The notes under the pieces were generated by a model. It worked only from the letters and a program-made list of their open reading frames with translations, ran no database searches and was not told the origin of the DNA. A stretch of 64,000 nt of DNA from JASHPR01 sp963778075 (GTDB lineage Bacteria; Actinomycetota; Actinomycetes; Streptosporangiales; Streptosporangiaceae), in assembly GCA_963778075.1 (NCBI GenBank), contig CAVZTJ010000003.1, forward strand, positions 434,001 through 498,000. The letters are read 5' to 3'. Of the stretch, positions 7,748 through 17,060 are shown piece after piece; position 1 is the stretch's first letter, and every line of letters begins with the position of its first letter. The translations under genes were made by a program, and so were the position numbers.

Positions 7748-9421
7748 CTATGCCGCCCCGGCGGTTCCCGCGGTTTCTCCGGTTCCTCCCCGGCGCCTCG
7801 GCACGCTGGCCCTGACCCTGGCTCGCCAGCGGTCGGCCCGGGCGTCGGCGAAGATCTGGTGCACCACGTTGCGGCCGGGTATGCCGGTGACGCCACCGCC
7901 GCCGTGTGTTGCGGAGCCGGCCTGGTAGAGCCCGCGCACCGGGGTGCGCAGGTCCGCGTAGCCGGCCGCCGGCCTGGCGTGGAACATCTGGCCCAGGCTC
8001 AGCTCGCCGTGGAAGATGTTCCCGCCGATCAGCCCGTACTCCTGCTGCATCTGGTCCGGCCCGATCACCTGGCGGTGCAGGATCGAGCCGGTGAAGCCGG
8101 GTGCCGCCGTCTCTACCCTGGCGATCACCCGGTCGGCGTACGCCGCGAGCTCGTCGGCCTGTGGCGCGTCGGCGTACTGGTGCGGCACCCACTGGGTGAA
8201 CATCGACATCACGTGCTGCCCCTCGGGAGCGAGCGAGTCGTCGAACACGCTCGGGATGCAGATATCCGCGAACGGCAGCCCCGAAGGGCGGCCCGAGACG
8301 GCGTCCTGGAACGCGTTCTCGATGTCGTCGAGGCTCTCGGCCAGCACGATCGTGCCCCCGTGTACCTGCGGGTCGAACTCGGGATGGCTGGCGAACACCG
8401 GCAGCCGCGCCAGCGCCAGGTTGATCTTCACGGTGCCGCTGCGGGTCTGCCAGCCGCGGATGTCCTCGACGAAATCGGGCGGCAGCACCGCCGGATCCAG
8501 CAGCCGCAGGAACGAGATCTGCGGATGCGCGGTGGTGACCACGATCGGCGCGTCGATGTCCTCGCCGCTGGCCAGCGTGACCCCGGCGACGCGGCCGCCC
8601 CTGGTGCGGATCCTGGCCACCTCGGCGTCGGTGCGCAGCTCGGCCCCGAACGAGCGGGCGGCGTCGGCCAGGGCCCTGGTGACCCCGCCCATGCCACCGC
8701 GCGGGAAGCCCCACGCGCCCGCGTGCCCGTCGGTGTCGCCGATGTGGTGGTGCAGCGTCACGTAGGCCGTGCCGCCCGACCTGGGCCCGGCCCAGGTCCC
8801 GATCACGCCGGACACCGAGAGCAGCCCGCGCATCGCGTCGCTATCGAAGTACCGCTCGACCAGGTCGGCGATGCTGCCGGTGAGCAGGCGGGTGACGTCG
8901 ACCGCGCCGCGCTCGTCGAGCTTGCGCAGGTGCCGCAGCAGCAGGCCCTGCCGCCACAGGTCCGGCGGCCGCCGCGACCCGAGGCGGGGCGGGATCTCGT
9001 CGAGCAGCGGCCCTAGCACGGCGCCGAGGCGCGCCAGACGCGCCTGGTAGCCGTCGTAGGCGGTGGCGTCGCGTTCCGAAAACTTCCCTATCTGGCGGCG
9101 GCGTTCGCCGGGATCGTCCGGCAAGCTGAGGTAACGCCCGTCCGCCCGCGGCGCGAAGTACGGGCCCTGCGGGAACACGTGATAGCCGTGGCTGGCCAGC
9201 CGCAGGTCGCGGATCAGCGCGGGCGGCAGCAGCGAGACGACGTAGGACAGCGAGGTCACCGTGTAGTCGGGCCCGAACGGGTGCTCGCTCACCGCGGCTC
9301 CGCCGAGCACGCCACGGCGCTCGCAGACCACCGTGGCAAGCCCGCTGCGGGCCAGGTACGCCGCTGCGACCAGCCCGTTGTGGCCCCCGCCGATCACTAT
9401 CGCGTCCCGGCTCGCGGTCAT
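7748..9421 (-). CDS. Phytoene desaturase/PYROXD2-like FAD-dependent oxidoreductase
   Basis: A 557-residue protein of the CrtI/CrtO/PYROXD2 type. It has the FAD loop IVIGGGHNGLVAAAYLARSG near residue 9, an ERRGVLGGAAVSE motif after the second strand, GFPRGGMGGVTRALADAA in the middle, and the C-terminal FAD-contact region GLYQAGSATHGGGGVTGIPGRN. Members desaturate or oxidise isoprenoid or hydrophobic substrates. No phytoene synthase or other carotenoid gene is nearby, so a carotenoid role cannot be claimed. It heads a minus-strand run into the ASCH gene. Confidence 0.88.
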   Translation of the reverse strand: MTASRDAIVIGGGHNGLVAAAYLARSGLATVVCERRGVLGGAAVSEHPFGPDYTVTSLSYVVSLLPPALIRDLRLASHGYHVFPQGPYFAPRADGRYLSLPDDPGERRRQIGKFSERDATAYDGYQARLARLGAVLGPLLDEIPPRLGSRRPPDLWRQGLLLRHLRKLDERGAVDVTRLLTGSIADLVERYFDSDAMRGLLSVSGVIGTWAGPRSGGTAYVTLHHHIGDTDGHAGAWGFPRGGMGGVTRALADAARSFGAELRTDAEVARIRTRGGRVAGVTLASGEDIDAPIVVTTAHPQISFLRLLDPAVLPPDFVEDIRGWQTRSGTVKINLALARLPVFASHPEFDPQVHGGTIVLAESLDDIENAFQDAVSGRPSGLPFADICIPSVFDDSLAPEGQHVMSMFTQWVPHQYADAPQADELAAYADRVIARVETAAPGFTGSILHRQVIGPDQMQQEYGLIGGNIFHGELSLGQMFHARPAAGYADLRTPVRGLYQAGSATHGGGGVTGIPGRNVVHQIFADARADRWRARVRASVPRRRGGTGETAGTAGAA

Positions 9422-9455
9422 CAGCCTCGCCGTCCTTCCTCGTGACCCGGCCGCA

Positions 9456-10703
9456 TCAGGCGGCAGCTGACATCCGCTCTGGCGCGGCCAGGCGAATCGG
9501 CGTGAACAGCGCGGCAGCCGCCAGGATCAAGCACCCCGTGCCGGCCATGATCAGCACGGGACCGACACCATAGCGGGCGGCCGCCCAGCCGAACAAGACC
9601 GCGCCGACCGGGCCGGGCGCGCCGTGAATCGTCCAGAACGCCGAGGTGACCCGGCCCAGCAGATGGTCGGGGGTGACCTCCTGCCGCAGCGACATGCTGC
9701 AGATGCCGCCCACGCTCTCGCAGGCCATGTAGATGGCGGCCAGCGCGGCGATCAGCGGGACGGCGCGCGTGACGCCAACGCAGGCGATAGCCACGCCTGC
9801 CGCGGCCACCGGAACGATCCACGAGGCGCCGAACCCGATCTTGCGGCGCAGCCGGGCGGTGATCATCGAGCCCGCCACCGTGCCCAGCGCCGCGACCGCG
9901 AGCACCACGCCCACCACGGCGTAGGACTGGTGCAGGTCATGGCGCAGGTCGTAGATCAGCACGTTGGTCAGGCCGAAGGTCAGGAAGATATAGCAGGACA
10001 GTTCGGCGGTGAGCGCCCGCAGCACCGGGTGCCGCCACAGGAAGCGGGCACCGGCGATGAACTCGGCCCAGGGGCGTTCCCGGCCGGGCGCCGCCTCCGG
10101 CCGGTCCTGGGCGCGCAGCCGGATCAGGAACGCGCCGCCCGCTGACAGCGCGAAGCTGGCCGCGTCGAAGGCGATGGCGGCGGCCGGCCCGAGCAGCCCC
10201 GCGACCAGCCCGGCCAGCAGCGGTCCCGCCACGCCGACCGCGGCCGCGGAGGCGAACAGCAGCCCGTTGGCCTCGGTGATCCGATCGGCGTCGACCAGAT
10301 TGCGCACCGCGGTCACGTACGTGACGCTGAAGACCATCCCGATCGCCTCGCAGGCGGGCAGCACCAGGTAGAGCAGCCAGACCTGCGGCCCGAAGGCCCA
10401 GATCAGCGGGATGAGCCCGTACAGCGCCATCCGCGCGAGGTCGCAGCAGATCAGCAGCTTCCGCCGGTCCACGCGGTCCACCAGCACGCCGGCGCCGATG
10501 CCCGCGCACACCGACGCGGCTCCGGCCACGCCGGTGAGCAGGCCCATCTGCGCGACCGACCCGGTGGCGCGCAGCACCAGCAGCGGGACCGCGATGTACG
10601 CGAACGAGTCGCCCGCCGCCGACAGCGTCTGCGCGGCCCAGAAGATCGCGAAGTTGCGATCCCGCCACAGCGGCCGGGCCGCCTGCCCGCCCGCTGCTGT
10701 CAT
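9456..10703 (-). CDS. MFS transporter (drug-exporter type)
   Basis: The 415-residue protein has about 12 hydrophobic segments. The N-terminus RDRNFAIFWAAQTLSAAGDSF and the loop-2/3 motif GVLVDRVDRRKLLI match MFS exporters of the MefA/enterobactin-exporter type. It lies 17 bp downstream of the aldehyde dehydrogenase stop, and 34 bp further on is the FAD oxidoreductase start, so three genes may form a minus-strand unit. The substrate is unknown. Confidence 0.88.
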   Translation of the reverse strand: MTAAGGQAARPLWRDRNFAIFWAAQTLSAAGDSFAYIAVPLLVLRATGSVAQMGLLTGVAGAASVCAGIGAGVLVDRVDRRKLLICCDLARMALYGLIPLIWAFGPQVWLLYLVLPACEAIGMVFSVTYVTAVRNLVDADRITEANGLLFASAAAVGVAGPLLAGLVAGLLGPAAAIAFDAASFALSAGGAFLIRLRAQDRPEAAPGRERPWAEFIAGARFLWRHPVLRALTAELSCYIFLTFGLTNVLIYDLRHDLHQSYAVVGVVLAVAALGTVAGSMITARLRRKIGFGASWIVPVAAAGVAIACVGVTRAVPLIAALAAIYMACESVGGICSMSLRQEVTPDHLLGRVTSAFWTIHGAPGPVGAVLFGWAAARYGVGPVLIMAGTGCLILAAAALFTPIRLAAPERMSAAA

Positions 10704-10720
10704 CGGGTCCCGGCCGGGGT

Positions 10721-12235
10721 CTACTTGTACCGCCGGCCGTGCAGCACGGTGGCCAGGCCGAGGAGTTTGCGCATGTCCTGGTCGGTGCGGGAGAACGAGG
10801 TCAGGTTCACCATCGGCTTCATCCGCTGCCTGGTGATCGACTTCGGCCTGGCGAACTCGCGCAGCCCGTCCGCGCCGTGGATCCGGCCGAACCCGGAATC
10901 ACCGGACCCGCCAAACGGCAGAGAGGGCACGCCGGCGAACGAGATCACCGAGTTGACCGCCGTCATCCCGCTGTGCAGCGAGCGCGCAGCGGCCATCGCC
11001 GCCTTCTTGTTCCGCGCGAATACCGCGGACCCGAGCCCGTACCGGCTGGCGTTTGCCAGCCTGACGCCCTCGTCGAGATCGGCCACCCGGGTCACGGTGA
11101 CCGTGGGCCCGAAGGTCTCCTCGCTGACCGCGCGGCTTTCCTCGGGAACCTCGGTGAGGATCACCGGGCCGATGAACGGCTTGCGGATGCTCGCCAGGCC
11201 GCCAACGACCGCCCTGCCGCCCCTGGCCAGCGCGTCGGCGATGTGCCGCTCGACGACCTCGACCTGGCCTGGCAGGGTCATCGGCCCGTAGTCGGCCTCG
11301 CGGTCGTCGCCGGGGCGGATGTCAGACATCTTCTCGATGAGCTTTTCCAGGAAGGAGTGGTAGACCGGGTCGGCCACGTAGACACGCTCGACGCCGACGC
11401 AGGTCTGGCCGGCGTTGGACAGCGCACCCCACGCGGCAGCGTCCGCCGCGGCGTCCAGGTCGGCGTCGTCGCCGACGAGGAACGCGTCCTTGCCGCCGCA
11501 TTCGGCCACCATCGGCGTGAGGTTCTCCGCGCAGGCGGCCATGACCTTCTTGGCGCTGGCCGCCGAGCCGGTGAAGGCGATCTTGTTGACCGAGCTGCGG
11601 GCCAGGAACTCGCCGGTCTGGCCGGCCCCGGTGATCAGCTGCAGCACCGGCTGCTCGGGCACGACCTCGGCGAACGAGTTGACCAGCCACTCGCCGACCG
11701 CCGGGGTGAGCTCGCTGGGCTTGAACACAACGGCGTTGCCCGCCGCGAGCGCGTAGGCGATCGAGCCCATGGGCGTGAACACCGGGTAGTTCCACGGCCC
11801 GATCACGCCAACGACGCCGAGCGGCTGGTATTCGAGCGTGGCGGCCATGTTGATGGCCACCAGGCCAGGGCGGACCCGGCGCGGGCGGAGCACCTTCCGC
11901 GCGTTGCGGGCCGCCCAGTCGATGTGCACGATCGCGAGCAGGATCTCCAGCTGGGCGTCCGCGAGTGGCTTGCCGGTCTCGGTGTGCACGAGCTCGGCCA
12001 GCCGCCCGATGTACCTGGTCAGGTACGACTTCCAGGCGAGCAGCCGGGTCCGCCGCTCTGCCCAGGACAGGCTGGCCCACCAGGAGGCGGCCTCGTGCGC
12101 GCGCTCGACCGTCTGCGCGACGTCGTCTTCGCCGAACACGCCGAAGGTGGCAATGACCTCCGAGGTCGCCGGGTTCAGCGAGTCAAAGCTTTCCGCGGGC
12201 CGCGCCGGGCTCTGCGTTCGCAGCGTGGTGGCCAT
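10721..12235 (-). CDS. NAD(P)-dependent aldehyde dehydrogenase (succinate-semialdehyde dehydrogenase-like)
   Basis: The 504-residue protein has the full aldehyde dehydrogenase layout: cofactor region GVIGPWNYPVFTPMGSIAYALAAGNAVVFKPSE, the Gly loop FTGSAASAKK, the general base within VAECGGKDAFLV, the catalytic cysteine in GALSNAGQTCVGVERVYV, and EETFGPTVTV. It resembles GabD2-type succinic-semialdehyde dehydrogenases of actinobacteria, but substrate specificity cannot be read from the sequence. It is the probable first gene of a minus-strand run with the MFS and FAD oxidoreductase genes, and is divergent from the deaminase gene at 12299. Confidence 0.9.
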   Translation of the reverse strand: MATTLRTQSPARPAESFDSLNPATSEVIATFGVFGEDDVAQTVERAHEAASWWASLSWAERRTRLLAWKSYLTRYIGRLAELVHTETGKPLADAQLEILLAIVHIDWAARNARKVLRPRRVRPGLVAINMAATLEYQPLGVVGVIGPWNYPVFTPMGSIAYALAAGNAVVFKPSELTPAVGEWLVNSFAEVVPEQPVLQLITGAGQTGEFLARSSVNKIAFTGSAASAKKVMAACAENLTPMVAECGGKDAFLVGDDADLDAAADAAAWGALSNAGQTCVGVERVYVADPVYHSFLEKLIEKMSDIRPGDDREADYGPMTLPGQVEVVERHIADALARGGRAVVGGLASIRKPFIGPVILTEVPEESRAVSEETFGPTVTVTRVADLDEGVRLANASRYGLGSAVFARNKKAAMAAARSLHSGMTAVNSVISFAGVPSLPFGGSGDSGFGRIHGADGLREFARPKSITRQRMKPMVNLTSFSRTDQDMRKLLGLATVLHGRRYK

Positions 12236-12298
12236 GGCTGTGCACCGCCGTTTCGTGCAGCGTAGGTTTGCTGAGACCGAAAGTACCGGAGGGTACCG

Positions 12299-12796
12299 AT
12301 GCCAGAACAGTCAGCCGGGGACGAATCGGCCGCTGCCCGGCAGGCGCAGGCCGACCTGCGCTGGCTGCGCGAGGCGATCGAGCTGTCCCGGCGCTGCCCG
12401 CCGTCGGAGACCGCGTTCTCGGTCGGCGCCGTGCTGGTAAGCGACGCCGGTCAGGTGATCGCCACAGATTACTCCAGGGAGCTTGACCCGAAGGACCACG
12501 CCGAGGAGGTCGCGCTGGCCAGGGCGGCCGACGACCCGCGGCTGGCACGGTCGACGCTGTACAGCTCGCTCGAGCCGTGCCTGTCCCGGGCCTCGCGGCC
12601 CCGGTCCTGCGCCGAGCTGATCGTGGCCGCCGGGATCCCCCGCGTGGTCATCGCGTGGCTGGAGCCGCCGTTGTTCACCAGCGGTGGTGGCGGCGCCTGG
12701 CTGCGGAGCGCCGGGGTCACTGTGGACGAGATTCCGTGGCTGGCCGAGCTGGCCCGATCGGCCAACGCGCACCTGCTGCCGCAGCGAAGCGGCTGA
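12299..12796 (+). CDS. Cytidine/deoxycytidylate (RibD-type) deaminase-fold protein
   Basis: The 165-residue protein shows the zinc-dependent deaminase signature. HAEEVAL carries the zinc His and catalytic Glu. LEPCLSRASRPRSCAELIVAAGIPRVVIAW carries the two zinc Cys residues. The PCxxR...SCxE layout resembles the deaminase half of RibD, but no reductase domain is present. GGAGGG lies five bases before the ATG. The stop codon abuts the stop of the convergent sigma-factor gene. The substrate may be a pyrimidine or a side product of riboflavin metabolism; this is unresolved. Confidence 0.8.
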   Translation: MPEQSAGDESAAARQAQADLRWLREAIELSRRCPPSETAFSVGAVLVSDAGQVIATDYSRELDPKDHAEEVALARAADDPRLARSTLYSSLEPCLSRASRPRSCAELIVAAGIPRVVIAWLEPPLFTSGGGGAWLRSAGVTVDEIPWLAELARSANAHLLPQRSG

Positions 12797-13408
12797 TCAC
12801 CGTTCCGGTTCAAGAAGGCTGCGCAGCGCCGCCTTGCCGCGGGCCGTGTGGCTCTTCACCGCGCCTTGGCTGATCTGCATCGCGGCGGCGACCTGCTCTT
12901 CGGACAGGTCCAGGTAGAACCTGAGCACGAGCGCCTCCCGCTGCCTGGCCGGCAGCGTGCGCAGCGCCGCGACCACGGCGGCGCGCTGCAGCCGCACGAT
13001 CGCGGCCTGCTCGGCGCTGGGCATCTCCGGCTCGCTGGCCGGCATGTGCTTGTCGACCACGACCCGGTGCCGCAGCAGCGACCGCGACCGGTTCATCACC
13101 GTGCGGCGCAGGTAGTGGACGCCCTTGTCGATGTCACGCAGCCCGCGCCAGGCGGCGCGGGTGGCGATGAACGAGTCCTGCACTATTTCCTCGGCGCTGG
13201 CGACGTCGCCCAGCAGCATCGCGGACATGCGCACGAGCGACCGGTACTCGGTGTCGTACATTGCCGTGATCGCCAGGTCGGCTTCTGCCATTCCGCGGGC
13301 AGGCTCGGCCGGGGCGGAGCCCTGCCCGGCCGAGCCTGTACCCGGCCGGGCGCGGCCAGGATCCTGCAGCGTCCACGAGAGGTGCACGCTGCCGATCGGA
13401 TCACTCAT
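12797..13408 (-). CDS. SigE-family (ECF-like) RNA polymerase sigma factor
   Basis: Region 2 (YDTEYRSLVRMSAMLLGDVASAEEIVQDSFIATRAAW) and region 4 (ALRTLPARQREALVLRFYLDLSEEQVAAAMQISQGAVKSHTARGKAALRSLL) are clear; region 3 is absent, as in small ECF-type factors. The ATG at 13408 gives 203 residues. A start 13 codons upstream (13447) is possible, and so is an internal Met about 40 residues in. AGGAGG lies about 16 nt before the ATG, which is far. No anti-sigma gene adjoins it. It is convergent with the deaminase gene. Confidence 0.88.
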   Translation of the reverse strand: MSDPIGSVHLSWTLQDPGRARPGTGSAGQGSAPAEPARGMAEADLAITAMYDTEYRSLVRMSAMLLGDVASAEEIVQDSFIATRAAWRGLRDIDKGVHYLRRTVMNRSRSLLRHRVVVDKHMPASEPEMPSAEQAAIVRLQRAAVVAALRTLPARQREALVLRFYLDLSEEQVAAAMQISQGAVKSHTARGKAALRSLLEPER

Positions 13409-13615
13409 TGTCAGGATGGCGGCGCCTCCTGACCCGGCGGCTGGCATGCGGGCAACGATAGGAAGAGAACGTAAAGAATGTCAAGGCATGAGCAATATTT
13501 AGGGAAGTGGAAGTGGGATACTGGAAAGTAATCAGACCGATTTGGGCCGATAAATACAAGTATGCGGAAAGGTGATGCACTGGATTCTTCCGGTCCCTTC
13601 CGGCAAGATGTGCTC

Positions 13616-14053
13616 ATGGCAGATGTGAACTGGCAGCGGCTCGGTGACTACGTGGTGGCGAGGCGTGCCGCGCTCGGCATGCGCGACCGCCGGGCCTTCG
13701 CCGCCGCAACCGGCGTGACCGATCGCACGCTCGGGAAGCTGGAAAACGGCAAGCGGGTCTCGGCCAGCACGCTCGGAGCGGTCGAGAACCAGCTCGGCTG
13801 GGCACCGGGTTCCTGCCGCCGGATCCTGGCCGGGGGAGAGCCGACCGCGGTGCCGGGCGGCGCAAGCCCGTCCCGGTACTCGGATCCGACGCTGCAGCAC
13901 ATCGCCGAGACGCCTGGACTCCCCCCGGACGTGGTGCGGGGGCTGGTCGCGCTGGCCCGCAACTGGCGGGATCAGGCCGATCAGGCCGAGGGCGTCGATG
14001 ACCTGGCACCGGACGAGGAGGGGCGGCAGCGGCCCGAGCGCCGCGGTGCATGA
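13616..14053 (+). CDS. XRE-type helix-turn-helix protein
   Basis: The start at 13616 gives 145 residues. Residues about 5-65 (WQRLGDYVVARRAALGMRDRRAF..ATGVTDRTLGKLENGKRVSASTLGAVENQLGW) form a Cro/CI-like HTH followed by a linker. A charged tail ends the protein. An ATG 18 codons upstream is in frame, but the shorter start matches the usual MADVNW-type beginning; neither start has a good ribosome site, so a leaderless message is possible. A TA-rich box (GATAAATACA) lies about 60 bp upstream. Confidence 0.78.
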   Translation: MADVNWQRLGDYVVARRAALGMRDRRAFAAATGVTDRTLGKLENGKRVSASTLGAVENQLGWAPGSCRRILAGGEPTAVPGGASPSRYSDPTLQHIAETPGLPPDVVRGLVALARNWRDQADQAEGVDDLAPDEEGRQRPERRGA

Positions 14054-14093
14054 TCCGGTTCCCGGGATTGCGGTCCGGAGCAGATACGGGCAG

Positions 14094-14726
14094 CTAGGGC
14101 ACGCACACGTTCTCGCCGAGCAAGATCACGCATAGCAGGCTCGGCGATGGTGACGGCGACGGCCCCGGCGACGCCGCGGGGGTCGGCGACGGGGCTGACG
14201 TCGAGCCCGTGGCCGAGGTGGCCGGGCTCGGCTTGCCGGTGCTTGCCGCATGACCGGACGACCGGGATTTGCGCGCCGTCACCGGCTCGACGGTGCCCTG
14301 GCGGCCGGCGTGGGTCGGCTGCGCGCCTGGCGCGCCCGGCGTGGTCGGCCGGACGGAACTCGGCTGGGGCCGCCCACCGGACGCTGACGGGGCGTGGTGA
14401 TGCGGCACCGCGGTGACGAACACCCCGGCGGCGGTGGCGCCGAGCACGGCCGTCGTGGCGGTCGCTCCCCACGCCAGCGGCCGCAGCTTCACCACGCCGA
14501 AGGCCCGCGCGGCGATCGCGCGGATGCCCAGCAGCACGGCAATCGCGGACGGCAGGGCGGTGCGCCAGCGGGTCCGGCGCGCGGCGCGGATGGCCTCAAC
14601 GACGGCCGCCCGCTGGCATGCCGCGTCCAGCGTGTCGGAGACGTAGATCACCAGATTGCCGCGCCCGTCACGGTAGGCGACGGCCCGCAGCCCGGGCGGC
14701 AGGATCACCCGCTCGAGGTGGATCAC
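14094..14726 (-). CDS. Membrane protein with Pro/Ser/Thr-rich exposed tail
   Basis: Not recognised as a named family. The 210-residue protein has a cytoplasmic N-terminal part (MIHLERVILPPGLRAVAYRD...), two hydrophobic stretches around residues 58-75 and 87-107, and a low-complexity Pro/Ser/Thr tail ending LLCVILLGENVCVP with two cysteines. It overlaps the coiled-coil gene upstream by 4 bp (stop/start), indicating translational coupling. Confidence 0.65.
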   Translation of the reverse strand: MIHLERVILPPGLRAVAYRDGRGNLVIYVSDTLDAACQRAAVVEAIRAARRTRWRTALPSAIAVLLGIRAIAARAFGVVKLRPLAWGATATTAVLGATAAGVFVTAVPHHHAPSASGGRPQPSSVRPTTPGAPGAQPTHAGRQGTVEPVTARKSRSSGHAASTGKPSPATSATGSTSAPSPTPAASPGPSPSPSPSLLCVILLGENVCVP

Positions 14727-15052
14727 GACGCGCTCTTATGCTGCGAAGCCAGATGCTGGATCGCGGTCCACCATTCGCGCGGATCGCCGCCCTCGCCGCC
14801 AACCACGGCGATGAACTCCCGGCCGGCCACCTCGAGGCGCACCGGCGCGTCCTGGCGCGGGTCCCGCGCCGCGGCCACCAGGGGTTCGGGCACGTCGGCA
14901 GGTTGCTGGCGCTCGCCGAGTTCCACGCCCGCGGTCGCCGCGATCTTCTCGAACAGCTCCAGCCGCCGCATCAGCTCGGCCTGGCTCGCCTGCGCCTCGG
15001 CAACGGCGTCCTCGAGCTGCCGTATCCGTTCGCGACGCCTCTCCCGCCACAC
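14723..15052 (-). CDS. Small coiled-coil protein, function unknown
   Basis: 109 residues. The first 45 form a charged coiled coil (RRRERIRQLEDAVAEAQASQAELMRRLELFEKI); a small globular part follows (VRLEVAGREFIAVVGGEGGDPREWWTAIQHLA). The start is a GTG preceded by GAGGGGGGT. It is coupled to the downstream membrane protein by a 4-bp overlap, so the two products may interact. Confidence 0.6.
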   Translation of the reverse strand: MWRERRRERIRQLEDAVAEAQASQAELMRRLELFEKIAATAGVELGERQQPADVPEPLVAAARDPRQDAPVRLEVAGREFIAVVGGEGGDPREWWTAIQHLASQHKSAS

Positions 15053-15249
15053 GGTCTTTGCAGACCCCCCTCACGGCTGGCCCGCCCGCTCACCGGCCGG
15101 GCGGTGGCCCTCCCACATTTGTCAAGTCACATGTGGACATGAACACAGAAATGCTAATCCGGGTGAGGGTGAGATGCTACGCCGATCGGAAAGCCGGTGC
15201 TAGTCATCGGACTAGGCCGAATGAATGAGACGGTTCGCCCCTCTTGTCG

Positions 15250-15909
15250 CTAAAACAGCCGAAGCGTGCCGTCGTCCGCCCCGCGCATCGCGTCGTAGTC
15301 GAGCGTGACACAGCGGATTCCGCGGTCCTCGGCCAGCACGCGGGCCTGCGGCCTGATCTCCTGGGCCGCGAAGATCCCTTGCACCGGGGCCAGCAGGGGA
15401 TCGCGGTTCAGCAGCTCGAGGTAGCGGGTGAGCTGCTCCACCCCGTCGATCTCGCCCCGGCGCTTGATCTCGATGGCCACGCTGACCCCGAGCGCGTCCC
15501 GGCACATGAGGTCGACCGGGCCGATCGGCGTGGGGAACTCGCGGCGGACCAGCCGCCAGCCCTCGCCGAGCACGTTCAGCTGCGCCGCGAGCAGCTCCTG
15601 CAGATGGGACTCGACGCCGTCCTTGCGCAGGCCGGGATCGATCCCCAGGTCGAACGCCGAGTCGCTGATGACCTCGTCGATGTCGATGGTCAGCGTCTCA
15701 CCCGACTTGCCGGTCACGACCCAGCGGCCGTCCTGCTCGGCCAGCCTGCACGGCGGCGACATCCAGTTGAGCGGCTTGTAGCTGCCGCCATCGGAGTGCA
15801 CGAGCACGGAGCCGTCGGCCTTGACGATCAGCAGCCTGGTGGCGAGCGGAAGATGAGCCGAGAGCCTGCCTGCGTAGTCCACGCTGCACCTGGCGATGAC
15901 GAGCCGCAC
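15250..15909 (-). CDS. nucS: Mismatch-specific endonuclease NucS (EndoMS)
   Basis: NucS cuts both strands at mismatches and provides the MutS/MutL-independent mismatch repair of actinobacteria. The product is 219 residues, close to the mycobacterial length of about 223. The N-terminal beta-domain (RLVIARCSVDYAGRLSAHLP, YKPLNWMSPPC) is followed by a RecB-like nuclease domain with GPVDLMCRDALG and the VAIEIKRRGEIDGVEQLTRYLELL core (Asp, Glu and Lys catalytic residues present). The C-terminal clamp-binding tail is DDGTLRLF. The start is the GTG at 15909, set by the family N-terminus; the frame extends further upstream but with unrelated sequence. Confidence 0.93.
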   Translation of the reverse strand: MRLVIARCSVDYAGRLSAHLPLATRLLIVKADGSVLVHSDGGSYKPLNWMSPPCRLAEQDGRWVVTGKSGETLTIDIDEVISDSAFDLGIDPGLRKDGVESHLQELLAAQLNVLGEGWRLVRREFPTPIGPVDLMCRDALGVSVAIEIKRRGEIDGVEQLTRYLELLNRDPLLAPVQGIFAAQEIRPQARVLAEDRGIRCVTLDYDAMRGADDGTLRLF

Positions 15910-15946
15910 GGAAGCCAACTGTAGTGGGTGCCATACGCTGACGGCC

Positions 15947-16300
15947 GTGAGCCCGCGCAAGGCACGCCGCCTTCCTGACGAGGTCAAGCGCAGACCACGC
16001 GGGGGCGCCGTGCGGCCCGATCCGGCCCCGGCCGGCGCGCAAGATCCGCCGGCGGTCAGGCTCGGGCCCCAGCAGGTACAGGGCTGGCCGGACGGGGACT
16101 GGGTGGTGCGGCAGGTCCCTGGCGCGGCGGCCACCAAGACCTACCGGTGCCCCGGCTGCGACCAGGAGATCCTGCCGGGCGTCGCGCACGTCGTGGTGTG
16201 GCCGGAACGGGCCCAAGGGGCGGAACAGCGCCGGCACTGGCACAATTCGTGCTGGCGGCGGCGGCCGCGCCGCCCTGGGCCTGGTTCAGGGAATCGATGA
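15947..16300 (+). CDS. Conserved actinobacterial small zinc-ribbon-like protein
   Basis: Divergent from nucS with a 37-bp gap. The 117-residue protein is basic at both ends, with a core YRCPGCDQEILPGVAHVVVWP followed by RRHWHNSCW, a probable Cys/His zinc site. The start chosen is the GTG at 15947 (VSPRKARR); the frame upstream would overlap the nucS start. Such proteins are often labelled ATP/GTP-binding in databases, but no nucleotide motif is visible here. Confidence 0.75.
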   Translation: MSPRKARRLPDEVKRRPRGGAVRPDPAPAGAQDPPAVRLGPQQVQGWPDGDWVVRQVPGAAATKTYRCPGCDQEILPGVAHVVVWPERAQGAEQRRHWHNSCWRRRPRRPGPGSGNR

Positions 16301-16344
16301 CAGAGATTCATTCGGCAGATCAATGACGGAGCTTCGGTGACTCA

Positions 16345-17058
16345 ATGACGGAGATACGGGCAAGCACCGTCCTGCCGGCGGTCAGGACGGCGGTGACGCT
16401 TCGAACCGGCGACGGGCTGAACCTGGTCGGCGAGCTCGCGGTGCCCGTGGCACGGGCTCCGGTCGCGACGCTGATCGCCCTGCACCCGCTGCCCACGGCG
16501 GGCGGGATGATGGACAGCCACGTGCTGCGCAAGGCGTCCTACCGGCTGCCAGCCCTGGCCGACCTCGCCGTGCTCAGGTTCAACACCCGCGGAACCGCGT
16601 CGGAGCAGGGGACCAGCGAGGGGGAGTTCGGCGAGGGCGACGCCGAACGCCACGACGTGGCCGCCGCGATCTCCTGGAGCGTGGCCGCCGGGCTGCCGCG
16701 GCTGTGGCTGCTCGGCTGGTCGTTCGGCACCGAGCTCGCGCTGAGATGGGGCAATGACCCGGCCGTCGAGGGCGCCATCTTGCTGTCGCCGCCGCTCAAG
16801 CGGACGACCGACGCCGACCTGGATGGCTGGGCGGCGTCGGGCCGGCAGCTGCTCGCGCTGATTCCTGCCCTCGATGACTACCTGCGGCCGGACGAGGCAC
16901 GGGCCAGGTTCGGCAGGGTTCCGCAGGCCGAGGTCGTTGCCGTCGACAAGGCCAAGCACCTGTGGGTGGGCGAGCCGTACGTCCGCATAGTGCTGAACGA
17001 GATCGTGCGCCGGGTCAACCCCAGTGCCTGGCCGCTTCCTACCGAATGGAAGGACTGA
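16345..17058 (+). CDS. Alpha/beta-hydrolase
   Basis: The 237-residue protein has the nucleophile elbow GWSFG near residue 127, an oxyanion-type LHPLPTAGG region near residue 44, and a late histidine in KAKHLWVG. This resembles the small dienelactone-hydrolase/YqiA-like alpha/beta-hydrolases. The motif ATGACNGAG occurs three times at the 5' end (16298, 16323, 16345); only the last is in frame with the hydrolase. The stop lies 2 bp before the TTG start of the following SDR gene. Confidence 0.82.
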   Translation: MTEIRASTVLPAVRTAVTLRTGDGLNLVGELAVPVARAPVATLIALHPLPTAGGMMDSHVLRKASYRLPALADLAVLRFNTRGTASEQGTSEGEFGEGDAERHDVAAAISWSVAAGLPRLWLLGWSFGTELALRWGNDPAVEGAILLSPPLKRTTDADLDGWAASGRQLLALIPALDDYLRPDEARARFGRVPQAEVVAVDKAKHLWVGEPYVRIVLNEIVRRVNPSAWPLPTEWKD

Positions 17059-17060
17059 CC

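Noticed and set aside
7748..9421. Carotenoid biosynthesis cluster
   Set aside because: The FAD oxidoreductase resembles CrtI/CrtO, but no phytoene synthase, cyclase or GGPP synthase is nearby.
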